Positions 4,337-10,393 of a DNA stretch of 10,393 nucleotides are shown piece by piece. The DNA is from Rikenellaceae bacterium. Lineage in GTDB: Bacteria; Bacteroidota; Bacteroidia; Bacteroidales; UBA932. Both the position numbers and the translations under genes were made by a program. Below the pieces are notes generated by a model that saw nothing but the letters and a program-made list of their open reading frames with translations, did no database searches and had not been told where the DNA came from. The stretch spans positions 1-10,393 of the forward strand of contig CAAGHY010000172.1 in NCBI GenBank assembly GCA_900769735.1. The letters are read 5' to 3'. Each line of letters opens with the position of its first letter. The first letter of the stretch is position 1.

Positions 4337-6847
4337 TTATCTCAGTGTTGCTCCGTGTTTGTGCTGGAATGCACCCAACAACTTGTTCATAACAGACTCA
4401 ACTGCCTTGTCATTCAAAGTCTTCTCAGTATCCTGCAACACAAAGCTGATTGCGTACTGTTTCTTGCCCTCAGGAATCTTGTCGCCCTTGTATACGTCAA
4501 ACAAAGCTACGCTCTTAAGAAGTTTCTTCTCTGCTCCAAGTGCAGTCTTGCGCAACTCTGCAAATGAAACGTTCTCATCAAGCAACAAAGCCAAGTCTCT
4601 CTTAACCTCAGGGAATTTAGGAAGCTCAGAGTACTGAACCTTGTTTTTCTTAACCGCTTTAAGCAATACGTTCCAGGAAATCTCAGCTGCAAATACAGGC
4701 TGTTTGATTCCAAACTGTTTAAGTCTTGCTTTTGCAATTGTACCCATCACAGCAATCTCCTTGCCATTCATCTTATATGAAAGACCCTCTGCAAACAAAT
4801 CTGCAGGTGCGTTCTCATACTCAAGGTTAGCTACATTAACGCCGAATTTTGCAAGCAGAAGCTCAAGATATCCTTTCAGTGTAAAGAAGTTTCCTCCAAC
4901 TGTACGGTTTCTCCATCCCTGGTATCCGTTGCCGGTAATGAAGATAGAGAATTTAGGCTCCTCTGAATATGCCTTAAGGGCATCACCTCTGTGAGCCAAA
5001 GCCTCTTCAGGATTTGAAGCATCAAACTCAGGTGCAACAAAAGCTGGATTGAAGCTGTAAACATTGCCGTACTCAAACAGTTTAAGGTCATTCTGCTGAC
5101 GGTTAATATTGTATGCAACTACCTCAAGACCGTTAAGCAACAAAGTCTGTCTCATACAGTTAAGGTCTGAACTCAAAGGATTCACTACCATAACGCAGTT
5201 CTCCTGAGGATATGTCTTCAACTGTGCATAGTAATCACTCTTGGTTAGAGAGTTGTTCATCATCTCCATAAAGCCGTTTGCAGCCATAAACTCAGAAGCC
5301 AAAGTCCTTACGCGCTCTGGATCAGGTTTTGGAGTGGTATTGATTGAAGCCTTTACATTGGCAGGCAACTCAATGTTGTTGTATCCATAGATTCTGAGGA
5401 TATCCTCCACTACGTCACACTCTCTGTATACATCAACTCTGTATGTAGGAACCTTAACAACGCAACCCTCTGCTGTCTCGCTTACAAACTCCATCTCAAG
5501 ATATCCCAAGATGTCCTTGATAGTCTGTACACCAATCTCCTTGCCAATGAATCTCTGGATTCTTGCATAATCCAACTCTACAACCTTCTTCTCAATTGGA
5601 GCTGAAACAATATCCACTACATCACCAACAATCTCACCGCCTGCAATCTCAGTAATAAGCAATGCAGCACGTTTAAGGGCATACAAAGTTACGTTAGGGT
5701 CACATCCTCTCTCATAACGGAATGATGCGTCTGTTTTAAGTGTATGTCTCTTTGAAGTCTTTCTGATTGAAACAGGGTTGAAATATGCACTCTCAAGGAA
5801 TACATTTACAGTGTTCTCAGTAACACCGCTCTTAAGACCGCCAAACACACCACCAATGCACATTGGCTCCTTGGCGTTGCAGATCATAAGGTCTGCAGAA
5901 GAAAGTGTTCTCTCAACCTCATCCAAGGTGGTGAATTTTGTACCCTCAGCACAGAAATCCACAACCACCTCATTACCCTCAATCATATCCGCATCAAAAG
6001 CGTGCATAGGCTGGCCCATCTCCATAAGGATATAGTTTGTAATATCAACAATGCTGTTGATTGGACGCAAACCAATGGTCATAAGTTTTGATTTCAACCA
6101 ATCTGGAGACTCTGTAACCTTTACATTCTTTATTGTAAGACCGCTGTATCTTGGAGCAGCCTCTTTAGCGTTTACAGTTACCTTCACCGCACCCTCTTTT
6201 GGAGCAGCAGCCAACTTAGCCTCAAATTCCTCAACAGAAGGAAGGGTAAGCTCACCACCCATATTGTTTGCTCTCAAATAAGCGCTCAAGTCTCTTGCTA
6301 CGCCAATGAAAGATGCAGCATCAACACGGTTAGGGGTAAGACCTATCTCAAAAAGTGTATCTGTCTTAAGGTTAAGATAATCTTTTGCAGGAGTGCCTGG
6401 AACAGCTGCAGGATCAAGAACCATAATACCCTCGTGGTTATGGCCAATTCCCAACTCATCCTCAGCACACAACATACCAAAAGACTCAACGCCCCTTATT
6501 TTGGATTTCTTTATCTTAATCTCCTCACCATTGCTGAAAGTAAGCTTGGTATTAAGGGTTGCAAGCATAACTTTCTGTCCTGCAGCAACGTTAGGGGCAC
6601 CGCAAACAATCTGCAAAGGCTCACCTGTACCGGCATTCACCTTAGTTACGTGAAGATGGTCTGAATCAGGATGATTCTCACACTCAAGCACCTCTGCCAC
6701 CACTACACCTGCAAGTCCGCCAGGAATCTCCTCAACCTCCTCAAAATGTTCCACTTCCAATCCAATTGAGGTTAGGATCTTCTCCACCTCCACAGGAGTC
6801 AAATCAAAATTTACATACTCCTTTAGCCAATTGTACGAAATATTCAT
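4337..6847 (-). CDS. pheT: Phenylalanine--tRNA ligase beta subunit
   Basis: PheT is the large subunit of the alpha2-beta2 phenylalanyl-tRNA synthetase. It binds tRNA-Phe and edits tyrosine mischarged onto it; PheS supplies catalysis. At 836 residues it is slightly longer than the usual 790-820. Domains in order: N-terminal helix region with NISYNWLKEYV; an EMAP/OB-fold tRNA-binding domain about 42-155 (GVVVAEVLECENHPDSDHL); the B3/B4 editing region about 225-395 (SIVDITNYILMEMGQPMHAFDAD, TLKTDASFRYERGCDP); B5 about 420-490 (CDVVEDILRIYGYNNIE); the catalytic-core-like domain to about 735; and a C-terminal ferredoxin-fold anticodon-binding domain, about 742-836 (LPKFPEVKRDLALLLDE). Nothing is missing. 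pheS is not in the window, so the subunits are unlinked at this locus. The ATG at 6845-6847 lies 27 nt after the ftsY stop with no promoter match between, so the two are probably co-transcribed. A strong terminator follows. Confidence 0.97.
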   Translation of the reverse strand: MNISYNWLKEYVNFDLTPVEVEKILTSIGLEVEHFEEVEEIPGGLAGVVVAEVLECENHPDSDHLHVTKVNAGTGEPLQIVCGAPNVAAGQKVMLATLNTKLTFSNGEEIKIKKSKIRGVESFGMLCAEDELGIGHNHEGIMVLDPAAVPGTPAKDYLNLKTDTLFEIGLTPNRVDAASFIGVARDLSAYLRANNMGGELTLPSVEEFEAKLAAAPKEGAVKVTVNAKEAAPRYSGLTIKNVKVTESPDWLKSKLMTIGLRPINSIVDITNYILMEMGQPMHAFDADMIEGNEVVVDFCAEGTKFTTLDEVERTLSSADLMICNAKEPMCIGGVFGGLKSGVTENTVNVFLESAYFNPVSIRKTSKRHTLKTDASFRYERGCDPNVTLYALKRAALLITEIAGGEIVGDVVDIVSAPIEKKVVELDYARIQRFIGKEIGVQTIKDILGYLEMEFVSETAEGCVVKVPTYRVDVYRECDVVEDILRIYGYNNIELPANVKASINTTPKPDPERVRTLASEFMAANGFMEMMNNSLTKSDYYAQLKTYPQENCVMVVNPLSSDLNCMRQTLLLNGLEVVAYNINRQQNDLKLFEYGNVYSFNPAFVAPEFDASNPEEALAHRGDALKAYSEEPKFSIFITGNGYQGWRNRTVGGNFFTLKGYLELLLAKFGVNVANLEYENAPADLFAEGLSYKMNGKEIAVMGTIAKARLKQFGIKQPVFAAEISWNVLLKAVKKNKVQYSELPKFPEVKRDLALLLDENVSFAELRKTALGAEKKLLKSVALFDVYKGDKIPEGKKQYAISFVLQDTEKTLNDKAVESVMNKLLGAFQHKHGATLR

Positions 6848-6874
6848 ATCTAATAATTACTCTTGATTTTCAAA

Positions 6875-7843
6875 TTACTTCTTGAACAGAGATGCAACAA
6901 AATCCCTCTTGTTGAAAATCTGCAAATCCTCAATCTTCTCTCCCACTCCAATGAACTTCACAGGAATCTGGAACTGGTCTGAAATGCCAATAACCACTCC
7001 ACCCTTGGCTGTACCGTCAAGCTTGGTAACCGCCAAAGCTGTAACATCAGTAGCCTTGGTAAACTCCTTGGCCTGCTGGTAAGCATTCTGGCCTGTAGAT
7101 CCGTCTAGAACCAGAAGAACCTCGTGAGGTGCATCCGGAACAACCTTACGCATCACATTCCTGATTTTTGTAAGCTCATTCATAAGGTTAACCTTATTGT
7201 GAAGACGTCCTGCTGTATCAATCAGAACAACATCCGCATCCTGAGCCACCGCAGAATTCAAAGTATCATATGCAACAGATGCCGGATCGGCACCCATTCC
7301 CTGTTTTACAATAGGAACACCAGCCCTCTCACTCCAAATAACCAGCTGGTCAACCGCTGCAGCCCTGAATGTATCCGCAGCACCCAAAACAACCTTCTTG
7401 CCGCTGTTTTTCAATCTTGAAGCCAGCTTCCCGATAGTTGTTGTCTTTCCAACACCGTTCACACCAACCACCATAATTACATACGGTTTTTTGGTGAAAT
7501 CAAACACACTCTCCTCCTCATCAGAAGAATCTCCTGATGTAATATTCAAAAGCTTCTCAATCTCCTGTCTGAGGATTGAATAAAGCTCATCTGTATTCAT
7601 GAATTTGTCCTTGGCAACCCTCTCCTGAAGACTCTCGATAATCTTCAAAGTTGTATCAACTCCAATGTCAGATGCAATAAGAGCCTCCTCAATGCCATCA
7701 AGCACATCATCATCTACGGTTGACTTGCCCATAATAGCACGTGAAATCTTGTCAAAGATTCCAGTCTTGGTCTTTTGCAAACCCTGATCCAAAGACTCTT
7801 TTTCCTCTTTGGACTTTTTGCCGAACAATCCGAAAAATGCCAT
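6875..7843 (-). CDS. ftsY: Signal recognition particle receptor FtsY
   Basis: FtsY is the SRP receptor GTPase that docks ribosome-nascent chain complexes carrying SRP at the inner membrane and passes them to SecYEG. The 322-residue protein has a short amphipathic start (MAFFGLFGKK) that may touch lipid, an N-domain four-helix bundle to about residue 100, a brief acidic linker (SGDSSDEEE), and the G domain. Its GTPase motifs are GVNGVGKTT (127-135), DTFRAAA (157-163), DTAGR (209-213), TKLD (273-276) and GVGE (299-302). It lacks the long acidic A domain of E. coli FtsY, as in many compact FtsY proteins. Start: ATG at 7841-7843 with no Shine-Dalgarno but an A/T-rich leader. A -7 element stands at 7870-7877, and a terminator at 7911-7946 separates it from the ribosomal protein genes, so it seems to have its own promoter and to be co-transcribed with pheT. 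Confidence 0.97.
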   Translation of the reverse strand: MAFFGLFGKKSKEEKESLDQGLQKTKTGIFDKISRAIMGKSTVDDDVLDGIEEALIASDIGVDTTLKIIESLQERVAKDKFMNTDELYSILRQEIEKLLNITSGDSSDEEESVFDFTKKPYVIMVVGVNGVGKTTTIGKLASRLKNSGKKVVLGAADTFRAAAVDQLVIWSERAGVPIVKQGMGADPASVAYDTLNSAVAQDADVVLIDTAGRLHNKVNLMNELTKIRNVMRKVVPDAPHEVLLVLDGSTGQNAYQQAKEFTKATDVTALAVTKLDGTAKGGVVIGISDQFQIPVKFIGVGEKIEDLQIFNKRDFVASLFKK

Positions 7844-7869
7844 ATTAACTAAATTTATTTATTAACTTG

Positions 7870-7877
7870 CAAATGTA
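7870..7877 (-). promoter_or_regulatory. -7 element of the ftsY-pheT promoter
   Basis: TACATTTG on the minus strand fits TAnnTTTG exactly. It lies 26 nt before the ftsY ATG and 37 nt downstream of the preceding terminator stem. The expected -33 position (about 7897-7901) has only TTC/ATT rather than TTTG, so the promoter may be weak or need an activator. The placement between a terminator and a gene start strengthens the call. Confidence 0.45.
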
Positions 7878-7910
7878 AGCAATTTCACCAAGAATATGAA
7901 TAGAATGGAT

Positions 7911-7946
7911 AAAAAAAGAAGAGACCCCTGATGGAGTCTCTTCTTT
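7911..7946 (-). terminator. Intrinsic terminator of the rpmB-rpmG-DUF4295 operon
   Basis: The arms 7915-7928 and 7933-7946 form a 14-bp stem with a four-base loop (7929-7932), with one G-U wobble in the minus-strand RNA. On the minus strand the right arm is followed by a T run (7917-7911, partly inside the stem). It begins 19 nt past the DUF4295 stop codon. The outer part of the stem is A-T rich, so it could also resist exonucleases from the 3' end. It insulates the ribosomal protein genes from ftsY. Confidence 0.87.
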
Positions 7947-7964
7947 ATATCTGCTTAGCACAAA

Positions 7965-8126
7965 TTATTTCTTTGTGAAAAAGTCCTTAACCTCTGCTGT
8001 TGGAACCATCTCCTCGTTGAACACGTAAGCACCGGTTCTCTCAGATTTAACCATTTTGATGCATTTCACAACGTTTTTCAACTGTGATTTGTCACCACTA
8101 AATGTTGCTACCGCTTTCTTTGCCAT
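7965..8126 (-). CDS. DUF4295 small basic protein, probable Bacteroidetes-specific ribosomal protein
   Basis: This 53-residue reading frame starts MAKKAVATFSGDK and ends VKDFFTKK. It is lysine-rich and basic, with KMVKSERTGAYVFNEEMV in the middle (residues 25-41), which matches my knowledge of DUF4295 (PF14128), a family confined to Bacteroidetes and encoded right after rpmB and rpmG. From memory, the Flavobacterium johnsoniae ribosome structure showed an extra large-subunit protein named bL38 that I believe is this family. I hold that link as likely, not certain. The ATG at 8124-8126 lies 20 nt after the rpmG stop, and the start MAKK resembles that of bL33 next door. A strong terminator follows, so it is the last gene of the ribosomal operon, which itself suggests production in ribosomal amounts. 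Confidence 0.88.
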   Translation of the reverse strand: MAKKAVATFSGDKSQLKNVVKCIKMVKSERTGAYVFNEEMVPTAEVKDFFTKK

Positions 8127-8146
8127 TTCTTAAAAATCTTTAAAAG

Positions 8147-8335
8147 TTATTTAATCTCACGGTGCACAGTCACTTTCTTTAGGAAAGGATTATATTTTTT
8201 GCGCTCCAATCTTTGAGTTGTGTTCTTTTTGTTCTTAGTGGTAATATACCTAGACATTCCTGGTACACCACTCTCTCTTTGCTCAGTACACTCAAGAATA
8301 ACCTGTACTCTATTGCCTTTACCTTTCTTTGCCAT
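8147..8335 (-). CDS. rpmG: 50S ribosomal protein bL33
   Basis: bL33 is a small protein of the large subunit near the E site. The 62-residue product has the family core [33 protein letters not shown] (described from residue 30 to the end). The zinc form of bL33 carries two CxxC pairs; here only one cysteine (C16, in LECTEQ) remains and the second pair is replaced by NPFL. This is the zinc-independent type, which does not respond to zinc starvation by release of metal. An insertion [10 protein letters not shown] between the first strands is typical of Bacteroidetes copies. The ATG is 12 nt after the rpmB stop, so translation of the pair is likely coupled. Confidence 0.96.
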   Translation of the reverse strand: MAKKGKGNRVQVILECTEQRESGVPGMSRYITTKNKKNTTQRLERKKYNPFLKKVTVHREIK

Positions 8336-8347
8336 AGTCTAAATATA

Positions 8348-8590
8348 TTATACCAAGTTAATTAAACCTTTTTTCTCTGCAGTCCTAAGTGAAGCTGCCA
8401 AGCCATTCTTATTAATGTTTCTGATACCTGCAGCAGAAACTTTTAGGGTAACGAATCTACCCTCTTCCTCCAACCAGAACTTTTTAGTTCTCAAGTTTGG
8501 AGCAAACTCACGTTTGGTGCGGCGTTTAGAGTGGGAAACGTTGTTTCCTACCATCCTCTTTTTACCTGTAATTTGACAAACTCTTGCCAT
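8348..8590 (-). CDS. rpmB: 50S ribosomal protein bL28
   Basis: bL28 is a large-subunit protein needed for stable 70S assembly. The 80-residue product has the classic start [27 protein letters not shown], the middle [31 protein letters not shown] and a short tail, all at the usual length. It has one cysteine (C5) and no zinc-binding pairs. It is the first gene of a three-gene unit with rpmG and the DUF4295 gene. A well-formed promoter lies 41 nt upstream. The leader is A/T-rich (ends ATATATAAG before ATG) with no Shine-Dalgarno match. Confidence 0.97.
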   Translation of the reverse strand: MARVCQITGKKRMVGNNVSHSKRRTKREFAPNLRTKKFWLEEEGRFVTLKVSAAGIRNINKNGLAASLRTAEKKGLINLV

Positions 8591-8630
8591 CTTATATATA
8601 CTTTTTTAATATTATTCAATTTTGAGGTTG

Positions 8631-8662
8631 CAAATATCCCTCTTTTTTTTTAATAATACAAA
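8631..8662 (-). promoter_or_regulatory. Promoter of the rpmB-rpmG-DUF4295 operon
   Basis: On the minus strand TTTG (8659-8662) and GATATTTG (8631-8638) are separated by exactly 20 nt. This fits the Bacteroidetes -33 TTTG and -7 TAnnTTTG, with only the first base of the -7 differing. The spacer holds an A run (8642-8651) that could bend DNA, common at strong ribosomal promoters. Start would be near 8625, giving a leader of about 35 nt. It sits just past the lepB stop, so it overlaps the 3' end of that transcript. Confidence 0.55.
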
Positions 8663-8668
8663 TGTTTT

Positions 8669-10009
8669 TTAGACAAACCTGAATATCCTCTTCCACCTTA
8701 TGTTTGAAGGGAATGATTTGTACTTATCTGTTGAGAACCAAACTACTGACGGCCTTCCTACAATGTGATCCTCCGGTACGAATCCCCAGTAGCGGGAATC
8801 AAGGGAGTTATGTCTATTGTCGCCCATCATAAAGTAATAATCCTGCTGGAATGTATACTTGTTGGTCTTCTCTCCATTTATATAGAACTCTCCGTCTTTC
8901 AACTCAAATGTATTGTTCTCGTAGGCTGTAATGATCCTCTCGTACAATTTGTAGTTTACGGTATCCAACTCTATAGTTTCGCCCTTCTCAGGGATCCATA
9001 TAGGGCCGTAATTGTCTCTTGTCCACTTGAACTCTTCACTGAACGGGAAAAGCATCATTGGGGAGTCGGGATAATCCGGCGGATATATGTCTATATTCTG
9101 CCTTACTTCAACTATATTTCCCAAAGACTTCACTTTCTCAAGCTCTTTCTTTGTAAGCGGAAGGCTTGGATAGCCCGGCATCTGCGGATCGTACCAGATC
9201 TCTCCCTGGTTCATCCCAAACTCCGCTATAATTTTTGGATTTATAGCTGTTCCATTTGTGTAAACGGCGTAGGTGTTCTGGATTCCTTCAAACTGAGGTT
9301 GCGGAACTCCGTTCACAATCACCTCTCCGTTGACTACTCTTAGTGTATCACCTGCAATTGCCACACACCTTTTTACATAGTTGTCTTTTTTGTCGTTTGG
9401 CCTTACAGTAATGGGACCGTACATCTTTTGGGTGTAAGCCCTGCCGTTAAGCCTTACGTGTGTGTAGTAATCATCCATCGGTGCTTTTCTAAGGATAGTA
9501 TCACCGTGTGGAAAACCGAATACTGTAATCTCATCCCTCTGGACTGAAGAGAAACCCTTCAGTCTGCGGTAGTCATTCTGAATTGCCGTTGAGTAGGACT
9601 CTCCTCCTACAATTGGCATAACGTTGTGCACCAACGGGAATGACAGCGGAGTTTGCGGAACCTTTGGGCCATACTGCAATTTGCTTACAAACAAATAGTC
9701 TCCCACCATAAGTGTCTTCTCCATAGAAGAAGTGGGAATGGTATAAGCCTCAAAGAAGAACATTCTGATGAATGTTGCGGCCACCACAGCAAACACAAGT
9801 GCATCTATCCACTCAAAAATGCTGTCGGTCTTGCCTCCCTTCTTGGATTTCTTTCTCCAGAAGGCCCATTTTACCTTTTTGGTAACATAGACATCAAAAA
9901 TTACCGCAAGGCCCAAAAGCCACCAATAATTTCCCAGCCATATTACCCACAGGAGATATAAACCTCCCCAAAGAGTAAACTTGAACCATTTGTTTTTCAA
10001 GAAACCCAT
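8669..10009 (-). CDS. lepB: Signal peptidase I
   Basis: LepB is the inner-membrane serine-lysine protease that releases exported proteins from their signal peptides in the periplasm. The product has 446 residues, against 324 in E. coli. Hydrophobic stretches at about 11-42 (one or two membrane segments) and 64-86 precede the catalytic domain. The nucleophile is S95 in IPTSSMEKTL, the general base K213 in YVKRCVAIAGD, and the conserved box GDNRHNSLDSRYWG spans 396-409. About 118 residues separate serine and lysine, roughly twice the E. coli spacing. A further region, about 245-390, is rich in aromatic residues and proline and precedes the GDN box. Such enlargement is usual in Bacteroidetes. 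The ATG at 10007-10009 follows an 89-nt gap after rplT that has a hairpin but no TAnnTTTG match, so it may be read from an upstream promoter outside the window. Confidence 0.96.
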   Translation of the reverse strand: MGFLKNKWFKFTLWGGLYLLWVIWLGNYWWLLGLAVIFDVYVTKKVKWAFWRKKSKKGGKTDSIFEWIDALVFAVVAATFIRMFFFEAYTIPTSSMEKTLMVGDYLFVSKLQYGPKVPQTPLSFPLVHNVMPIVGGESYSTAIQNDYRRLKGFSSVQRDEITVFGFPHGDTILRKAPMDDYYTHVRLNGRAYTQKMYGPITVRPNDKKDNYVKRCVAIAGDTLRVVNGEVIVNGVPQPQFEGIQNTYAVYTNGTAINPKIIAEFGMNQGEIWYDPQMPGYPSLPLTKKELEKVKSLGNIVEVRQNIDIYPPDYPDSPMMLFPFSEEFKWTRDNYGPIWIPEKGETIELDTVNYKLYERIITAYENNTFELKDGEFYINGEKTNKYTFQQDYYFMMGDNRHNSLDSRYWGFVPEDHIVGRPSVVWFSTDKYKSFPSNIRWKRIFRFV

Positions 10010-10042
10010 AACCCCTGTACAGTATCTTGTTTATAATTTGTC

Positions 10043-10096
10043 TGCATTATGCGCTTCCACCGTTCTCCTTTGGGAAAGGCGATTGCGCAAGATGCA
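10043..10096 (-). other. Imperfect stem-loop between rplT and lepB
   Basis: On the minus strand TGCAT and TGCGC-type arms (10092-10096 with 10043-10047, and 10085-10089 with 10050-10054) can pair as two 5-bp helices with a small internal loop. They enclose a further hairpin, CCTTT/AAAGG with a 3-nt loop (10067-10079). No T run follows, so it is not a standard intrinsic terminator. It may partly stop transcription, protect the end of the rplT message or be a processing site. Base pairing was judged by eye. Confidence 0.3.
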
Positions 10097-10098
10097 AT

Positions 10099-10393
10099 TT
10101 ATTTTACAGAATTGATGATAGCCTCAAACGCCTGTGGGTTGTTCATTGCAAGGTCAGCAAGAACTTTACGGTTAAGACCTACATTATTCTTAGCAAGTTT
10201 ACCAATGAACTGTGAGTAGTTCATACCGTGAAGACGAGCAGCTGCGTTGATTCTCTGAATCCACAAAGCGCGGAATACTCTCTTTTTGGTCTTGCGGTCT
10301 CTGTAAGCGTAAGTTAAACCTTTCTCATAGGTGTTTTTGGCAACTGTCCAAACGTTTGCTCTGGCAAGGAAGTTACCTTTGGTCTGTTTAAGA
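10099..10393 (-). CDS. rplT: 50S ribosomal protein bL20, C-terminal part (5' end beyond window)
   Basis: bL20 binds 23S rRNA early in large-subunit assembly and in many bacteria represses its own operon (infC-rpmI-rplT). The last 97 codons are present. They read [20 protein letters not shown], then [35 protein letters not shown], and end in [20 protein letters not shown] before TAA at 10099-10101. All of this is diagnostic of bL20, and the C-terminal RNA-binding globular domain is complete. About 20 basic N-terminal residues lie past the right edge. The usual partners infC and rpmI would be expected upstream, outside the window. lepB follows on the same strand after 89 nt. Confidence 0.96.
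   Translation of the reverse strand, partial: LKQTKGNFLARANVWTVAKNTYEKGLTYAYRDRKTKKRVFRALWIQRINAAARLHGMNYSQFIGKLAKNNVGLNRKVLADLAMNNPQAFEAIINSVK

Noticed and set aside
4253..4567. 104-codon plus-strand frame through the terminator into the end of pheT
   Set aside because: It spans a clear terminator hairpin and lies antisense to the conserved anticodon-binding domain of PheT.
8640..8660. A/T-rich tract after lepB as an intrinsic terminator
   Set aside because: There is no stem before the A run on the minus strand; the tract is better explained as the spacer of the rpmB promoter.
8765..9343. 192-codon open frame on the plus strand inside lepB
   Set aside because: It is antisense to a well-supported gene with all catalytic motifs, has no recognisable domain, and its leucine/valine-rich content is what the complement of lepB codons gives.

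Overview
The window reads as ordinary chromosome from a member of the Bacteroidetes, most likely order Bacteroidales. Four signs point there. It carries two small families typical of that phylum (DUF4295 and DUF4296). The putative promoters match the Bacteroidetes consensus (-7 TAnnTTTG, -33 TTTG/TTG). Start codons are preceded by A/T-rich leaders with almost no Shine-Dalgarno sequences. LepB is oversized and bL33 is of the cysteine-poor type. Genus cannot be settled by reading alone. All genes but one lie on the minus strand, and gene density is very high, with no gene-free stretch above about 150 bases.

Left block (about 1-3593, minus strand): one tight operon reads from a promoter near 3562-3593 leftwards. 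Its order is DUF4296 lipoprotein, amidohydrolase, radical SAM protein (COG0731-like), D-aminoacyl-tRNA deacylase (dtd), and deoxyribose-phosphate aldolase (deoC, cut by the left edge). Gaps between these genes are 1-4 nt, so they are probably co-transcribed. The functions mix an envelope lipoprotein with cytoplasmic housekeeping and salvage enzymes. Nothing in the sequence shows a single shared pathway.

Middle (3582-4336): a lone plus-strand polysaccharide deacetylase is transcribed divergently from the lipoprotein, and the two promoters interleave. It converges on pheT. The 114-nt convergent gap holds a strong minus-strand intrinsic terminator and a second hairpin.

Right block (4337-10393, minus strand): this is a translation and secretion cluster. 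It runs rplT (bL20, cut by the right edge), lepB (signal peptidase I), rpmB (bL28), rpmG (bL33) and a 53-residue DUF4295 protein (probably a Bacteroidetes-specific ribosomal protein), then a strong terminator, then ftsY (SRP receptor) and pheT (PheRS beta chain), then a second terminator. The genes supply ribosomal proteins, co-translational targeting, signal-peptide removal and tRNA charging.

I did not find a mobile element, CRISPR array, phage, toxin or defence system, and I see no convincing undescribed system. The items most worth a second look are the DUF4295 protein, the lipoprotein's uncharacterised C-terminal half, the orphan radical SAM enzyme, and several regulatory structures between genes.
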